Shown here: in pieces, positions 1 through 11,744 of the stretch | How the letters are laid out: every line of letters begins with the position of its first letter | Numbering within the stretch: position 1 is the stretch's first letter | From: Chloranthus sessilifolius | Lineage: Eukaryota > Streptophyta > Magnoliopsida > Chloranthales > Chloranthaceae | Length of the DNA: 64,000 bases | Assembly: GCA_021018995.1 (NCBI GenBank) | Contig: CM037585.1 | Coordinates: 127,810,831 to 127,874,830, forward strand | Direction: 5' to 3' | Notes under the pieces: generated by a model | What the model was told of the DNA's origin: nothing | What the model saw: only the letters and a program-made list of their open reading frames with translations | Databases searched by the model: none | Position numbers and translations under genes: made by a program

Positions 1-1545
1 GAGGTAATCCAACACCTCGTTTTAACCGCGCGAGCGAGGATAAGAGGCCGCTCAAGCGAGGCTTCGCGACCGCTCGAGCGAGGTTAAGAGGTCGCTCGAG
101 CGATGCTAAGCAACCGCTCGAGCGATACACCAAAACTAAAATTTAATTCTTTTAAGTATACAAATATACCTCATGTGAACTATGCGCTCAAGGAGTGCTA
201 GTGACCACTAATGACCATTCTAAGGCATGTCTTTTCACATGAAATGTAGATTGACGTGAGATCGGGACGTGTCATCACTACGAGAAGGGACCACTGGGTT
301 TTGCCTTGAGGTAGGGAACCTTATCGAAACATGTACATTGTTCAGTTTCGCATATGTGTAGTACAGATTTAATTGCTAAACTAAGTACCTCATCATGTCA
401 CATAAATAGAGCGTGCGTGTGTTGACTTCAGAAAATGAAGCCAGAGGTCCCAAGGGGACGCAAGAACTACAAGATGAATACCTACATGACACAACATATC
501 AGTAGCATCCCAGGGGTGCAGATGAGAATCAGTGGGGAAAAGAAAGTAAAGTGATAAGGCCTAATATATTAAAAATTAGCACAATCACGGTGAATAACTA
601 CATGTAAGGCACACTTGATATTTTTGTTATTTAAGGTTTGTTTAGAATACCTCACCGACGTGGTGGGATACCCATGACTGACTCGGCAGAATATCCGTGA
701 CCGGTACGGCGGTTAATCCAGATACGATGGCACATCCGGGGATGTAGATTTAACGATGAACCCACACCTAGGAGAAAGGGGCTTGAGGCGATATTCGAGG
801 AATGCAAAATTGATAACTGTCTAGTTAGGCAGCGATGGTGGGTATTCCGCCGGGGCTCGATGCTATATTGCTCGGGGACTATTTAAGTTAAAGAGTTAAG
901 TTAAAAGAATAAAACCATGTAAAGTAAGTAGTGGTGTTCACCTTTTCCTTGATTATTTGATTGCCCTTCCGGATAGTGATAGCGGATAAACTATACTTTT
1001 CTTTTCTGCACAACATATATATCAATTAATCTATATGTTTTTCGTTTCCCTATTGAGCTAGGATGTAGCTCACCTTAGACTATCGTCGCAGTGCAACACT
1101 CATGACAACACGGAGTTTGAGGCGTTGATCCTAAGGGTTCGGATTTTGCAGACGGAGAAGAGTTAGAACCTCCTCCCGAGGAATTCTTTTAGAGGTGCTT
1201 TACGTTTAGAAGTGGTGAGTAGAGAGTACTCGTGGCTTGGCATGTCAAGTCCTTTCTTTTAAATGTAATTAAATACTATACTTTTCTTTTGGCAAACTAT
1301 CGAAGGTGATAAGATTATCATTTATGGGTCAAGGTAGTTCCTCTGCTCTTGAATTGGCATGAGACTGGAACAGTCTGTTAGTTGCTAGACCTTATTGAAA
1401 CATGGAGACTTAATTAATTTGAAGCTTTGGTAATTTAAATTGTTGACTTTTAATCGATATGTGATGTTTCGCTTAGATTAAGGTGCATGACCTTGAGGGT
1501 CGTGCTGATGGCAGATTTTTAAGTAACGAAAATCGGGCTATCACA
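1..1545 (+). repeat. 5' LTR of element A (3' two thirds)
   Basis: It aligns throughout with 9500-11087 and ends in TATCACA just before the primer site. Most of it is near-identical to the 3' LTR, but differences cluster in a few short stretches (about 260-370, 490-530, 700-840 and 1075-1130). Confidence 0.92.
27..124 (+). repeat. 22-bp phased palindrome array, 5' LTR of A
   Basis: Copies of CGCTCGAGCG (two with one changed base) start at 27, 49, 71, 93 and 115, exactly 22 bp apart, with 12-bp spacers of differing sequence. This is the same array as 9526-9623 in the 3' LTR. Confidence 0.9.
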
Positions 1546-1546
1546 G

Positions 1547-1560
1547 TTGGTATTAGAGCT
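1547..1560 (+). other. Primer binding site of element A
   Basis: TGGTATTAGAGC at 1548-1559 lies two bases after the LTR end. It differs by one base from TGGTATCAGAGC, the usual plant Ty3/gypsy site complementary to initiator tRNA-Met and present unchanged in element C. Confidence 0.85.
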
Positions 1561-1634
1561 GTTTCTTCTAGAAATTCTGACAATCATTCTTTTGTCAGAG
1601 CATAGGGACTTCTGCTGAGGAAAGTTCATTTCAT

Positions 1635-3066
1635 ATGCAGGACGTGATGTCTTCGGGAAGGAGAGGTCGACCAAGGGGTGGTCATGATAGGTACTTACGC
1701 AGTAGAGGTGAGTTCATCTCGCCAACGAACACAGTACCGTTGGGAGAAAGAGAAATTCCCGAGAGTAGTAGTCAAGGGAACAAAGAACAGACCGAAATTC
1801 ATGATCAAGACCGTCACGGTCAAGATCTGAGAGAACAAGATAGGATCAGGGAGAGAAATGAAGAGAGAGAGGAGCGTCAGAGGATGATGCACACTATGGA
1901 AACCATGGCAGCTGCCATGGCAGCATCCTTGTCAGCCCAAAATACGGGTAATCAGCACCAGCCACCTACATCTCCGGTAGTGCCAACACCCCAGACTTGA
2001 CATTTCACGAATTAGGAGGATGAGACCTCCAAACTTTTTAAGCAGCGGACACTATGGCTGCTGAAAATTGGCTAAGTGAGATGGAAAAGCTTTTCAACGT
2101 ACTCACTTGCACGGAAGATGAGAGCGTCCGTTGGGCAGCGTACATGTTAGATGGGGAGGCTGGACCTTGGTGGAAGTCTGTGTCGCGAACTAGGGCTCAG
2201 GAGATCCCAAATGCGCCATGGACGTGGAATGAATTCGTGGAAGAATTCAATAAATAGTATTTCCCCGAAGTGGTGAGAAATCAGATGGAAGTATAGTTTT
2301 TACAACTCCAACAGAGAAACCTGATGAGAATACTGGAGTTTATGAGACTTGCTCGTTTCGCTTCCGACTATGTGGTTACAAAGCGATGAAAACAAAGAGG
2401 TTTCAACAGGGTTTGAGGCTAGATATTCGAGGAGGAGTTGCTCCATTTCAGCTGAAAACTTACGGAGAGGTTATGAGTAAGGCGCTACTAGTGGAAGAAG
2501 AGAACAACAACCGCTACCGTCAAAGGGAACAACAGGGAAGAACAAACGTGGATCAGAACAGAACTGGAAACTACGAGCCAATAAACAAAAAGCCAAGATT
2601 CATAGTATAAAATCAGAAACAACCGTTTCAAGCAGGATATGGGAGACTGACACAACAGAGCACATATCAAAAGTTTCCATGTCCGGCATCAGGGAGACCG
2701 ATGAGATATGAGAATCCTGCCATTTCTAATGGAGCTGCGATAACACAAGGCTTCTCACGAGCTACATCTTCAACACCAAGGGATACTTGTGCCAAGTGTG
2801 GCAAGTCCCATAAAATAGTTGATTGCAGACAAGGGATGCGAGGTTGTTTTAAATGTGGCAAGATGGGCCACGTGATTAAGGACTGTCCTGAGGCAAACAA
2901 GGAGAAGACAACTTCAGCTTCGATGTCACGACCAATTCAAGCAAGGAAAACGGTCGTGCAAGGGAGAGCTATGCGATCCTTTGCTTTCGAGAAGCGAGGA
3001 AGCGTGCATGACGTCATCCAAGGTGAGAATCTTTTTAAATTTAAGAAATTTCATTCCTTTAGATAG
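1635..3066 (+). pseudogene. gag of element A, broken
   Basis: This encodes the structural polyprotein that would assemble the cytoplasmic particle. It begins with a basic SGRRGRPRGG stretch, passes through a charged RE-rich segment, then a capsid region with WLSEMEKLFNVL, and ends in two zinc knuckles at about 2788-2892 (CAKCGKSHKIVDC and CFKCGKMGHVIKDC). The reading frame changes near 2000-2050, where a one-base loss fits, and is stopped at 2257 and again around 2600. The segments at 1635-2000, 2054-2257, 2386-2610 and 2701-3066 are therefore pieces of one gene. In intact relatives gag and pol usually form one long ORF. Confidence 0.85.
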
Positions 3067-3143
3067 AGGAGGTGCATTCAATAGAAATAGTGTAGTTTCT
3101 TTGCTAAACACTAAAGTTATTCGTGAACTAGGGATGTGAAAGG

Positions 3144-4775
3144 ATGTGTAAATTTTTGTATGTATGTATGTGTACTATAGGTACTTTAACCATGTATGAG
3201 AAAGGATGTGTCTTTAGATATGACGCTAGAGTGTTGATAGACCCAGGGTCTACCCACTCATTCGTCACCCCACGATTTGCCAAGAGGATGAAGATTGTTC
3301 CAGAGGTGTTGGACTTCGTCCTATCCGTGTCTATTCCGACTGGAGAATTTATAAACGCGGAGTTAGCTTGCAAATCCGTCATTATAGCAGTTCGAGACCT
3401 AGAGGTGCATGAATTGGAAGCGAAATTGATACTGCTGGACATGCAGGGGTTTGATGTGATCCTTGGCATGGACTGGTTGGCGCAGCACAGTGCAACAGTC
3501 GACTGCAAGAACAAGGTTGTCATTTTCAGACCCAACACAAGAAGATCATTTTGGTTTCAAGGAGTGAGGTCGTCATTTATGCCACTGATCTCAGAGGTAA
3601 GGGCCGAGAAAATGATCAAAAAGGGCTGCGGCGGTTACTTGGCATTCTTGAAGGCTGATAAGGAAGAGAAGAATGTCATTTCGGAAATCGCAGTGGTGCG
3701 AGAGTTTCAAGATGTGTTCCCAGATGAATTGCCAGGGTTACCTCCAGAGAGGGAGGTGGAATTCGCTATCGACTTACCGCCAGGAATGGAACCTGTCTCA
3801 AAGGCACCATACCGAATGGCTCCTACTAAGTTGAAGGAATTGAAGGAACAGCTACAGGAACTTATGGATAAAGGGTTTGTAAGACCAAGTGTGTCTCCTT
3901 GGGGAGCACCTGTCTTATTTGTAAAGAAGAAAGATGGGTCAATGCGCTTATGCATTGACTATCGACAGTTGAACAAACTAACTGTGAAGAACCGATACCC
4001 GTTGCCGAGAATTGATGATTTGTTCGATCAACTGCAAGGAGCAAGGTATTTCTCTAAGACCGACCTCAGGTCGGGATACCATCAATTGAGAGTTAGGGCC
4101 GAAGATATTCAGAAAACTGCATTCAGAACAAGGTATGGACACTACGAATTTTTAGTGATGCCGTTTGGGTTGACAAACGCACCGGCATCGTTCATGGATT
4201 TAATGAACCGGGTGTTTAAACCACATTTGGATTCTTGCATCATAGTGTTTGTCGATGACAATTTGATATATTCCCAGTCAGAAGAAGAACATGAGAAGCA
4301 TCTAAGACTCGCTCTATAAACTTTGCGTCAGTACAAACTTTATGCCAAACTCAACAAATGCGAGTTTTGGTTAGAAGAGGTTAGCTTTTTGGGACATGTC
4401 GTCTCCAAGCATGGTGTCACAGTGGATCCGTCCAAAATCAAAGTAGTAGTGAATTGGGAACAGCCTAAGACAGTGATCGATATTCGTAGTTTCCTTGGAC
4501 TGGCAGGTTACTATCGACGTTTTGTTGAGGGGTTTTCAAAAATAGCAGGACCTCTCACAAGACTGACAAGGAAGGATGTGAGATTCGAATGGAGTGAGGC
4601 GTGCGAGAAGAGTTTTCAAGAACTCAAAACGAGACTCACTTCAGCCCCAAAGATAGCAATTCCTTCAGCGGTGGGGATTCGGGTGTACAAAGGATGTTCA
4701 GACAATGGGTTGGGTTGCGTGCTCAACCAACACAAGAAAGTGATAGCTACGTCAAGACAGCTTGAAAGAACATGA
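3144..4775 (+). pseudogene. pol of element A: protease and reverse transcriptase
   Basis: The aspartic protease is marked by IDPGSTHSF (catalytic Asp near residue 33 of this frame) and GMDWLAQH. The RT follows, with [13 protein letters not shown], the fingers region [31 protein letters not shown] and the catalytic FVDDNLIYS near residues 369-377, which keeps both aspartates. A TAA at 4317-4319 interrupts the frame; the same frame resumes at once with [20 protein letters not shown], so this looks like a simple nonsense change (CAA to TAA would fit). The thumb and connection continue to about 4770, where the frame shifts into RNase H. The first codons from 3144 are probably not the original protein start. 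Confidence 0.88.
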
Positions 4776-5289
4776 GAAGAACTATCCGACACATGACCTA
4801 GAGTTAGCAGCAGTCATATTTGCATTGAAGATTTGGCGACACTATTTGTACGGTGAGACCTTCGAGATTTTCACCGATCATAAAAGCCTTAGATACTTGT
4901 TCACACAGAAGGAACTAAATATGAGACAACGCAGATGGATGGAGTTTCTTAAGGACTATGACTGTTCCATACAGTATCATCCAGGTAAGGCTAACATAGT
5001 AGCCGATGCCCTAAGTCGAAAGGGCCCAGCTCTGTTGGCCAGTTTGGTTCGGGGTATGCATAGATGGAAGTTGTTTGAAGATCTTTCGATGTATGATGCA
5101 AATATTGAGCCACGCGCCACAGGGGCCTTTTTGGCTAACATATCAGTGAGACCAGTAATATTCGAGCACATCCATGAGCTACAGATGAGGGACCCAGTGT
5201 TAATGAAGAGTCGTCAAGATGTAACCGAGGGCATCAGATCAGATTTCTCAATCAAGGAGGATGGTTCCTTGTTGTTCAAGGGTTGTTGA
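4762..5289 (+). pseudogene. pol of element A: RNase H
   Basis: RNase H removes RNA from the RNA-DNA hybrid during reverse transcription. The segment shows [31 protein letters not shown] and ADALSRK, the usual Ty3/gypsy signature. It is in a different frame from the RT part and overlaps it at 4762-4775, which marks a frameshift. A second shift near 5280 leads into integrase. Confidence 0.85.
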
Positions 5290-6574
5290 GCTAAAGCGAA
5301 CTATCCTTGACGAGTCACACAAATCAAGTTACGCGATACACCCAGGCAGCACAAGAATGTACCAAGATCTGAAAAGGAATTACTGGTGGAGAGGTTTAAA
5401 ACAAGATGTAGCAGAATACGTTTCACGATGTTTGACGTGTCAACAAGTGAAGATTGATCATAGACACCCTGCAGGATTGTTGCAACCTCTGCCAATACCA
5501 GAATGGAAATGGGAATCAATATCTATGGATTTCATCGTTGGACTACCGCGTACGGCAAGGAAATATAATGCCATCTGGGTAATCGTGGACCGACTAACCA
5601 AGTCAGCACACTTCCTACCTTACAACAAGATGTATACAGTAGGAAAGCTAGCGGAACTCTATATGAAGGAAATAGTACGCCTACACGGAATCCCAAGTAG
5701 CATTGTCTCCGATCGAGATCCGTTATATACATCAAAATTCTGGAAGAAGTTTCAGGAAGGGATGGGGACACGATTAGATTTCAGTTCAGCTTTCCATCCG
5801 CAATCAGATGGACAAACAGAGCGGGTGAATCAAGTAATAGAAGACATGCTCAGAGCTTGTATGTTGGAAATGCAAGAATCGTGGGATCGATACTTACCGT
5901 TAATCGAATTTGCATATAATAACAGTTTCCAAACAAGCATCGGAATGGCACCATATGAAGCATTATACGGAAGGCGGTGTAAATCGCCCATCAATTGGGA
6001 GGAAACCGGTGAAAAATTTGTTTTAGGGCCCGAGTTGCTGAAAGAGAATGCCACAGTCGTCCGAATCATTAGGGAGAAGCTTAAGTCGGCTCAAAGCAGA
6101 CAGAAAAGCTATGCTGATATCAAGTGGACCAGCGTCGATTATAAGGTGGGAGAACACGTGTTTGTCAAGGTATCGCCTATGAAGGGCGTGATGAGATTTG
6201 GAAAGAGGGGGAAATTGAGTCCACGATATCTTGGACCATTCGAAGTTTTGGGCCGAGTTGGCGAAGTTGCATATTGCATTGGCTTAACTCCGGTGTTCGA
6301 TCGAGTACATAACGTTTTCCACGTTTCTATGCTCAGAAAATATGTGAATGATCCTTCCCACATTTTGGAGGGTCAATCACTAGAGATGTGTGAAGACATG
6401 AGTATGATAGAAGAGCCGGCAGAGGTGCTGGATAGAAAGGACCAAGTACTACGCACCAAAATCATTCTCTTAGTACTTGTTCGATGGAAGAATCATCCGA
6501 CCGAAGAAGCAATATGGGAACGGGAGGCTGATGTCAGAGAACAATACCCCAAGTTGTTTGAGAGGGTCAATTAG
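5284..6574 (+). pseudogene. pol of element A: integrase with chromodomain-like tail
   Basis: Integrase inserts the cDNA into the genome. The HHCC zinc region ends in CLTCQQVK. The catalytic triad is visible as SMDFIVGLP, SDRDPLYTS and QTERVNQ. The C-terminal part has LGPFEVLGRVGEVAY (GPF/Y) and a chromodomain-like segment VLVRWKNHPTEEAIWE before the stop at 6574. This is the longest open stretch in element A, about 430 codons, and has no internal stop. A chromodomain in this place is typical of chromoviruses and is thought to direct insertion to marked chromatin. Confidence 0.9.
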
Positions 6575-6736
6575 AATTGTTTGTAAATGGTGACGTCACA
6601 TAACACTTTAATTTCAAGTATAAATTTCAATATTTTTCTAGCCGAAACTGTTTGTTACGATGGACCCCTCATGCGAACGTAAGGACGGAAGAAGACAAGG
6701 TACGAGCTTATGGATGAGCAAATCAGCTGATGGGCT

Positions 6737-6949
6737 CGCTCGAGCGATACTTCACAGTCGCTCGAGCGCGATCTACATAAAATAATAAACATCACATGTT
6801 TTGGGCTCGCTCGAGTGATCAATAGTGACCGCTCGAGCGAGGTGTATTGGTCGTTCGAGCGAGGACTCCAAGCCGCTCGAGCGAGGCCAAATTATATGCC
6901 AGTAAATGTTCTGTGATCGCTCGAGCGATAACTAACAACCGCTTCTTCA
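6737..6949 (+). repeat. 22-bp phased palindrome array between integrase and ORF3 of A
   Basis: CGCTCGAGCG or close variants start at 6737, 6759, then 6808, 6830, 6852, 6874, 6918 and 6940. All steps are 22 bp except 6759 to 6808 (49) and 6874 to 6918 (44, in phase with one missing member). The array ends about 160 bp before the ORF3 start. Spacers are unrelated in sequence. Confidence 0.9.
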
Positions 6950-7112
6950 CGCGAGGAGTTGCTGCCGAGCGAAGAGCTAGGGTTTTCACCCTCAAATAAT
7001 TTCCGTCCGATCCAAGCCGGATTTGAAAAAAAAATCTGAACCGTCCAAACCACTTCCTAGGTAAAAATTTCTACCTTCCCCATACTCCTTTCATTTTTTA
7101 TCTATCAATCTA

Positions 7113-8394
7113 ATGGCTTCTTCAAGCCCTAATCCCCAACCAAGGAAGCAAATGGCGACTCGATCGCCACCATCGCGAAACAAAGCACCACAACAACAAC
7201 CACCTCCACCACCGGCAACCATCCCGATCCAACTTGATGATTGGTGGGGCACGAAAGAAATGGAACCCGAGTGGGAAATTCATCCCTCGTGCTTTATTGA
7301 TCCGACATCCACGAAATGGACATCAGATTTCCTGACCAACCACCAACTCCGATCTTTACTTACACCATTTGGACCTCGGTACTATCCGAGATTAGTCCAA
7401 TTATTTTATCAGACCCTCAAAACAAATGTAAATGAAGACACCATCCTCGTCACAATTGACGGGAAGGATCTGTCTTTTGGAGGCAGCGATGTATCCGCGG
7501 CCATGAATCGCCTCTCACCTACACGACACCAAACACACAACCTCCAAACCGGGTTTCCGACAATCATTGATGATATTACTGGCGGCGCGTCCGCATCGGG
7601 TCAATCAATCACCCGATCCCAGCTACCACCACACATTTGGTTTTTGGACATCATTTTCAAGAAAAATTTACACCCTACCGGTCATGACCAAGAGCGGCGT
7701 GACACCTTTTTACGGGCCTTGCACTCCGCTTTCCACAATAGGTGGTTTAGCGCCCCAATGGTCACATTAAAGGCATGGTGCATGCCTATAGAAAATGTTA
7801 GGGCGTTATTCCTCATGAATAACCGCCTCCCATACGCACGTCTTATCTCCTGACTCCTCGATACGCGTAATGGGAGGGATGGATTCAAGATCAACACCAA
7901 TGAGTTATCGCTTACCGATAACATTGTACCCTACATAGCCCAGGACCTCAGCCGAAACCTAAAGGGGCTTCAAAACAGTGTGAACAAGAAAAGAGATCGT
8001 TAGGCTGCAAGGCAAGCACCACAGCCACCATCGACTGGACCGGCTACTCCCTCCACTGTGCCTCCACCACATCTGCATACCATCGACTCCGGTGTGTTAG
8101 GAGAGATTCTCCAATAGGTACGGGAGACCCGACTACATCAGCGGTTCCAGGAGGCGCTTCTTATTGACCTCATGGGTCAAGCTTATCCGCAGACGCATCT
8201 GACAGCCGGGTTGCGCGGCGATGAGGGATGCCATTTTTGGGACATCTAGTTCAGCCCAGGTGGCTAGGACCACTACAGAGGGTGCCACCCACGCTGGTGA
8301 GACTGTTGGTGAGGGCGAGGGAGACGATGCGGAGAGTGATGAGGAATGGGACACCGGCGATGACGACGATGAGTACGAGGAGGGTGATGACTAG
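7113..8394 (+). pseudogene. ORF3 of element A, plant transposon protein-like
   Basis: This accessory ORF is on the sense strand downstream of integrase. The protein starts with a Ser/Pro/Gln-rich tail (MASSSPNPQPRKQ), then a folded-looking core with YYPRLVQLFYQTL, IDGKDLSFGGSDVSAAM, IWFLDIIFKKNLHPTGH and RLPYARLIS. A TGA at 7851-7853 interrupts it. After a frameshift it ends at a TAG (8392-8394) in an acidic tail (TGDDDDEYEEGDD). The core matches the ORF3 proteins of elements B and C. The pattern recalls the domain annotated as putative plant transposon protein, but I could not search. Function unknown. Confidence 0.75.
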
Positions 8395-8416
8395 GTTGCT
8401 ATGGATATTTTTTTAA

Positions 8417-8455
<39 letters not shown>

Positions 8456-8845
8456 GTTTGTGTGGTGAATGGTTGATACTGTTGTGACATGATTGTCACC
8501 AATTATAATTAGTGGGCACTAAATTTTTGTTATATATATACATGTTTTGATTAGATGAGCTGATAGAATGACTGTAGAACATGACGAAAGTTTTCATGCG
8601 TAGTGTGATATGAACATCTTTTAAATTCTAATAATGATCGTTATCAGGTTCTAAACTCCTCAGGCCGTTTCAGGTGATTGTATTATTGATTGTACAAACA
8701 CTTGTAAGCGTTAAATAGATCTTTTCGGGTCATTGGACCATACGACTATCTAATAAATGAGTAATGAGTTAATCAAGGACACAATCGTAAAATATGTAGG
8801 CACATTACCTTAGGTCATGATCGATTTTCGAGGGCGAAAATCTTA
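8395..8845 (+). other. 3' untranslated spacer of element A with poly(A) tract
   Basis: About 450 bp without an ORF. A run of 31 A residues sits at 8421-8451, shortly after the ORF3 stop. It is followed by AT-rich unique sequence and, close to the polypurine tract, ATTTTCGAGGGCGAAAAT, an interrupted palindrome also present before the polypurine tract of element C. Confidence 0.7.
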
Positions 8846-8859
8846 TAAGGTGGGGAGAA
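8846..8859 (+). other. Polypurine tract of element A
   Basis: AAGGTGGGGAGAA lies directly before the TG that opens the 3' LTR. It would prime plus-strand synthesis. Confidence 0.85.
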
Positions 8860-8998
8860 TGTAACAACCCCAGATTTTCGGAATCATATAAGCCACATGC
8901 CACGCACGTGTATGTGTGGTTCATAAGGAAACCTGGGTCAACATATACACACGGTGTGTATATGTGTATAACATATTATATTTTTCCTTTCCTTTCAC

Positions 8999-9005
8999 TA
9001 TATAA
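8999..9005 (+). promoter_or_regulatory. TATA box in LTR of A
   Basis: TATATAA occurs 140 bp into the LTR in CACTATATAAGTG, a normal place for the start of the genomic RNA. The palindrome array at 9387-9623 would then lie in the transcribed leader, downstream of the promoter. Confidence 0.55.
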
Positions 9006-9386
9006 GTGAAAGTGGAGAGAAGTATCTCCCCTACGTAACATCATTTTAACCTAAATAGAGAGGAGGAAGATAGAGAAAGAGAAAAGAGATACTTGTAGGG
9101 AGGAAAGGCTAAGGCCTGGTTGGAGTGTAAACCGGTGGAAGACCTGGAGAGAAGGTCGAACTAGAACCGTAGAGATCTCTTTGTTTCTAACAGGGATTCG
9201 AACGTTGGATCGAGCCGACTACGAGATCCGTCGATTTAGGTAAGAGATAATGCTTGAGAAGTGCTTAGGTATGTCTTAATGATAACCTACAATGTTTAGG
9301 GGCAATGGCCGATTAATTTTATTTAAGATTTAAGGAAATAAAATAGATTTCTTGCATAAAAATCATGAAGTAAATGTTTCCGCCCT

Positions 9387-9623
9387 CGCTCGAGCGATCT
9401 AAACGTCTCGCCGGCGAGGATGTAATATATAACCTGGGAATAGTGCGTTCTGGGCTCGCTCGAGCGAGACCCATATTGAAAGAATAGGCTCACTCGAGCG
9501 AGGTAATCCGACACCTCGTTTTAACCGCGCGAGCGAGGATAAGAGGCCGCTCGAGCGAGGCTTCGCGACCGCTCGAGCGAGGTTAAGAGGTCGCTCGAGC
9601 GATGCTAAGCAACCGCTCAAGCG
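9387..9623 (+). repeat. 22-bp phased palindrome array, 3' LTR of A
   Basis: Copies start at 9387, 9409 (degenerate), 9457, 9491, 9526, 9548, 9570, 9592 and 9614. The last five are exactly 22 bp apart, as are the first two. The offset from the LTR start (528-764) is close to that of the arrays in LTRs C and D. Confidence 0.9.
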
Positions 9624-10590
9624 ATACACCAAAACTAAAATTTAATTCTTTTATGTATACAAATATACCTCATGTGAACTATGCGCTCAAGGAGTGCTAG
9701 TGACCACTAATGACCATTCTAAGGCATGTCTTTTCGCATGAAATGTAGATTGACGTGAGATCGAGGTATCATCACTACGAAGGGACCACCGGTTTTGTCT
9801 GAGGTAGGAACCTTATCGAAGATGGCATTGTTCAGCTTCGCATATGTGTAGAGCAATACGTAACTGAAACTAAGTACCTCATCATGTCACATAAATAGAG
9901 CGTGTGTGTTGACTTCAGAAAATGAAGCCAGAGGTCCCAAGGGGACGCAAGAACTACAAGATGAATACCTACATGATACAACATATCAAGGTAGCATCCT
10001 GTAAGTGCAGATGAGAATCAGTGGGGAAAAGAAAGTAAAGTGATAAGGCCTAATATATTAAAAATTAGCACAATCATGGTGAATAACTACATGTAAGGCA
10101 CACTTGATATTTTTGTTATTTAAGGTTTGTTTAGAATACCCCACCGACGTGGCGGGATACCCACGACTGACTCGGCAGAATATCCGTGACCGGTACGGCG
10201 GTTAATCCGTACACAGTAGCACATCCCAGGGATGTAGATTTAACAGTAGACCCCGCCACCTAGGAGAAAGGGGCTTGGGGCAGTATTCCCAGGGAATGCA
10301 AAATTGATAACTGTCTAGTTAGACGACGATGGTGGGTATTCCATCGGGGCTCGATGCTATATTGCTCGGGGACTATTTAAGTTAAAGAGTTAAGTTATTA
10401 GGCCGGAATCACAACTAAACGAGTAAGATGAGAAAGAATAAAACCATGTAAAGTAAGTAGTGGTGTTCACCTTTTCCTTCAGTTATTTCGATTGCCCTTC
10501 CAGATAGTGATAGCAGATAAACTATACTTTTCTTTTACTGCACAACATATATGTCAGAATTAATCTATATGTTCTTTACGTTTCCCTATT

Positions 10591-10734
10591 GAGCTAGGAT
10601 GTAGCTCACCCCTTAGACTATACGTCGCAGGTGCAACACTCGCAGCAACACAGGTTTCGAGAGACGTTGATCCTAAGGGTTCGGATTTCGCAGACGGAGA
10701 AGAGTTAGAACCTCCTCCCGAGGAATTCTTTTAG
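10591..10734 (+). other. Protein-like acidic segment in LTR of A
   Basis: An open frame reads ELGCSSPLRLYVAG and ends DGEELEPPPEEFF before TAG. Nearly the same amino acids are encoded in LTR D, and RLYVTG plus EEELETPAEEF in LTR C. There is no in-frame ATG. CGCAG/GT inside the frame resembles a splice acceptor, so it may be an exon end. The 5' LTR copy (about 1055-1192) is disturbed by small indels. Confidence 0.5.
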
Positions 10735-11087
10735 AGGTGCTTTACGTTTAGAAGTGGTGAGTAGAGAGTACTCGTGGCTTGGCATGTCAAGTCCTTTCTT
10801 TTAAATGTAATTAAATACTATACTTTTCTTTTGGCAAACTATCGAAGGTGATAAGATTATCATTTATGGGTCAAGGTAGTTCCTCTGCTCTTGAATTGGC
10901 ATGAGACTGGAACAGTCTGTTAGTTGCTAGGCCATATTAAAACATGGAGACTTAATTAATTTGAAGTTTTAGTAATTTAAATTATTGACTTTTAATCGAT
11001 ATGTGATGTTTCGCTTAGATTAAGGTGCATGACCTCGAGGGTCGTGCTGATGCTAGATTTTTGAGTAACGAAAATCGGGCTATCACA

Positions 11088-11665
11088 TTTACAGTCATTG
11101 ATCATAGTTATCAACGACCGTAAAAGAAGCACTCCATCTAGATCTGTTCCTGTAGGCCGATCTAGGCTGTAAAATGATTGATTTATCATTGTCGTGACTT
11201 AGAGTTTTGAGATATGCTATCCTTTTTACATCACTCATACCGCAATGATAGGCTGAGTCATAGTTTTTAGATAGGGTATGTCGGATCAATAGTTGTGTTT
11301 TTCTCGATTCATTTATTTCCCTATTAAATGATGGTGTTTTAATTTTAAATGAAATTGTGGGATTGAATGGTAGAAAAGTTATCAATCAATGGCTTGCTAA
11401 CTCCCTGATCAATTCATAAACTGTCATTTTTCTTCTTTATCATAAATTATTCCGGCCTAGATTGATTATCTTTCTTTTATTGCATTGAGAATCGTGTGGT
11501 ACTTGTATGATAAATTGAATTTCTCCCTTGGTACTTCCTTGGGTGTTTTAAAGTCTTTGAAAGGATTAGATAAATTTCACATTTTCCTGTGGGTTCGACA
11601 CCCCTGTTCTTACCGTGCTACAATAGATCTTGTGCACTTGCAAGGGTTAAACTTAAAATCGATCA
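11088..11665 (+). repeat. 5' LTR of element B, 3' part only
   Basis: It matches 24198-24774 closely and ends in AAAATCGATCA. The upstream part, roughly 790 bp, was separated by the insertion of element A and is outside the window. Confidence 0.92.
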
Positions 11666-11671
11666 AGTTTT

Positions 11672-11689
11672 TGGCGTCGCTGCCGGGGA
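11672..11689 (+). other. Primer binding site of element B
   Basis: TGGCGTCGCTGCCGGGGA follows the LTR end by six bases. It differs in two bases from TGGCGCCGTTGCCGGGGA, the known Athila-type site complementary to tRNA-Asp. Confidence 0.8.
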
Positions 11690-11744
11690 AATCGGCAAAA
11701 TTTTGATTAATTCGGAAAGAGATTTATTGAAATTATTTGACAAT

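Larger units (their letters stand above)
1..11087 (+). mobile_element. Element A: Tekay/Del-like Ty3/gypsy chromovirus, 5' end outside window
   Basis: The order is LTR, tRNA-Met-type primer site, gag with zinc knuckles, protease, RT, RNase H, integrase with a GPF/Y region and a chromodomain-like tail, then an extra ORF3, polypurine tract and LTR. The long LTRs, the RNase H signature [10 protein letters not shown] and the C-terminal chromodomain-like segment fit the Tekay/Del clade. Position 1 matches position 9500 of the 3' LTR, so about 640 bp of the 5' LTR lie off the window. The 3' flank continues as the LTR of element B, so A inserted into B. All ORFs carry stops or frameshifts, so this copy is not autonomous. 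Confidence 0.9.
8860..11087 (+). repeat. 3' LTR of element A, 2228 bp
   Basis: It starts TGTAACAACCCC and ends GGCTATCACA. The 5-bp target duplication is probably TTTAC, because the sequence after the LTR (TTTACAGTCATTGAT) matches the uninterrupted LTR of element B at 24198 onward. The left copy is outside the window. Confidence 0.92.

Noticed and set aside
9526-9623. CRISPR-like array (regular palindromes with unique spacers)
   Set aside because: Repeats of 10 bp and spacers of 12 bp are far too short, and the array sits in a plant LTR beside gag-pol genes. No cas gene is present.
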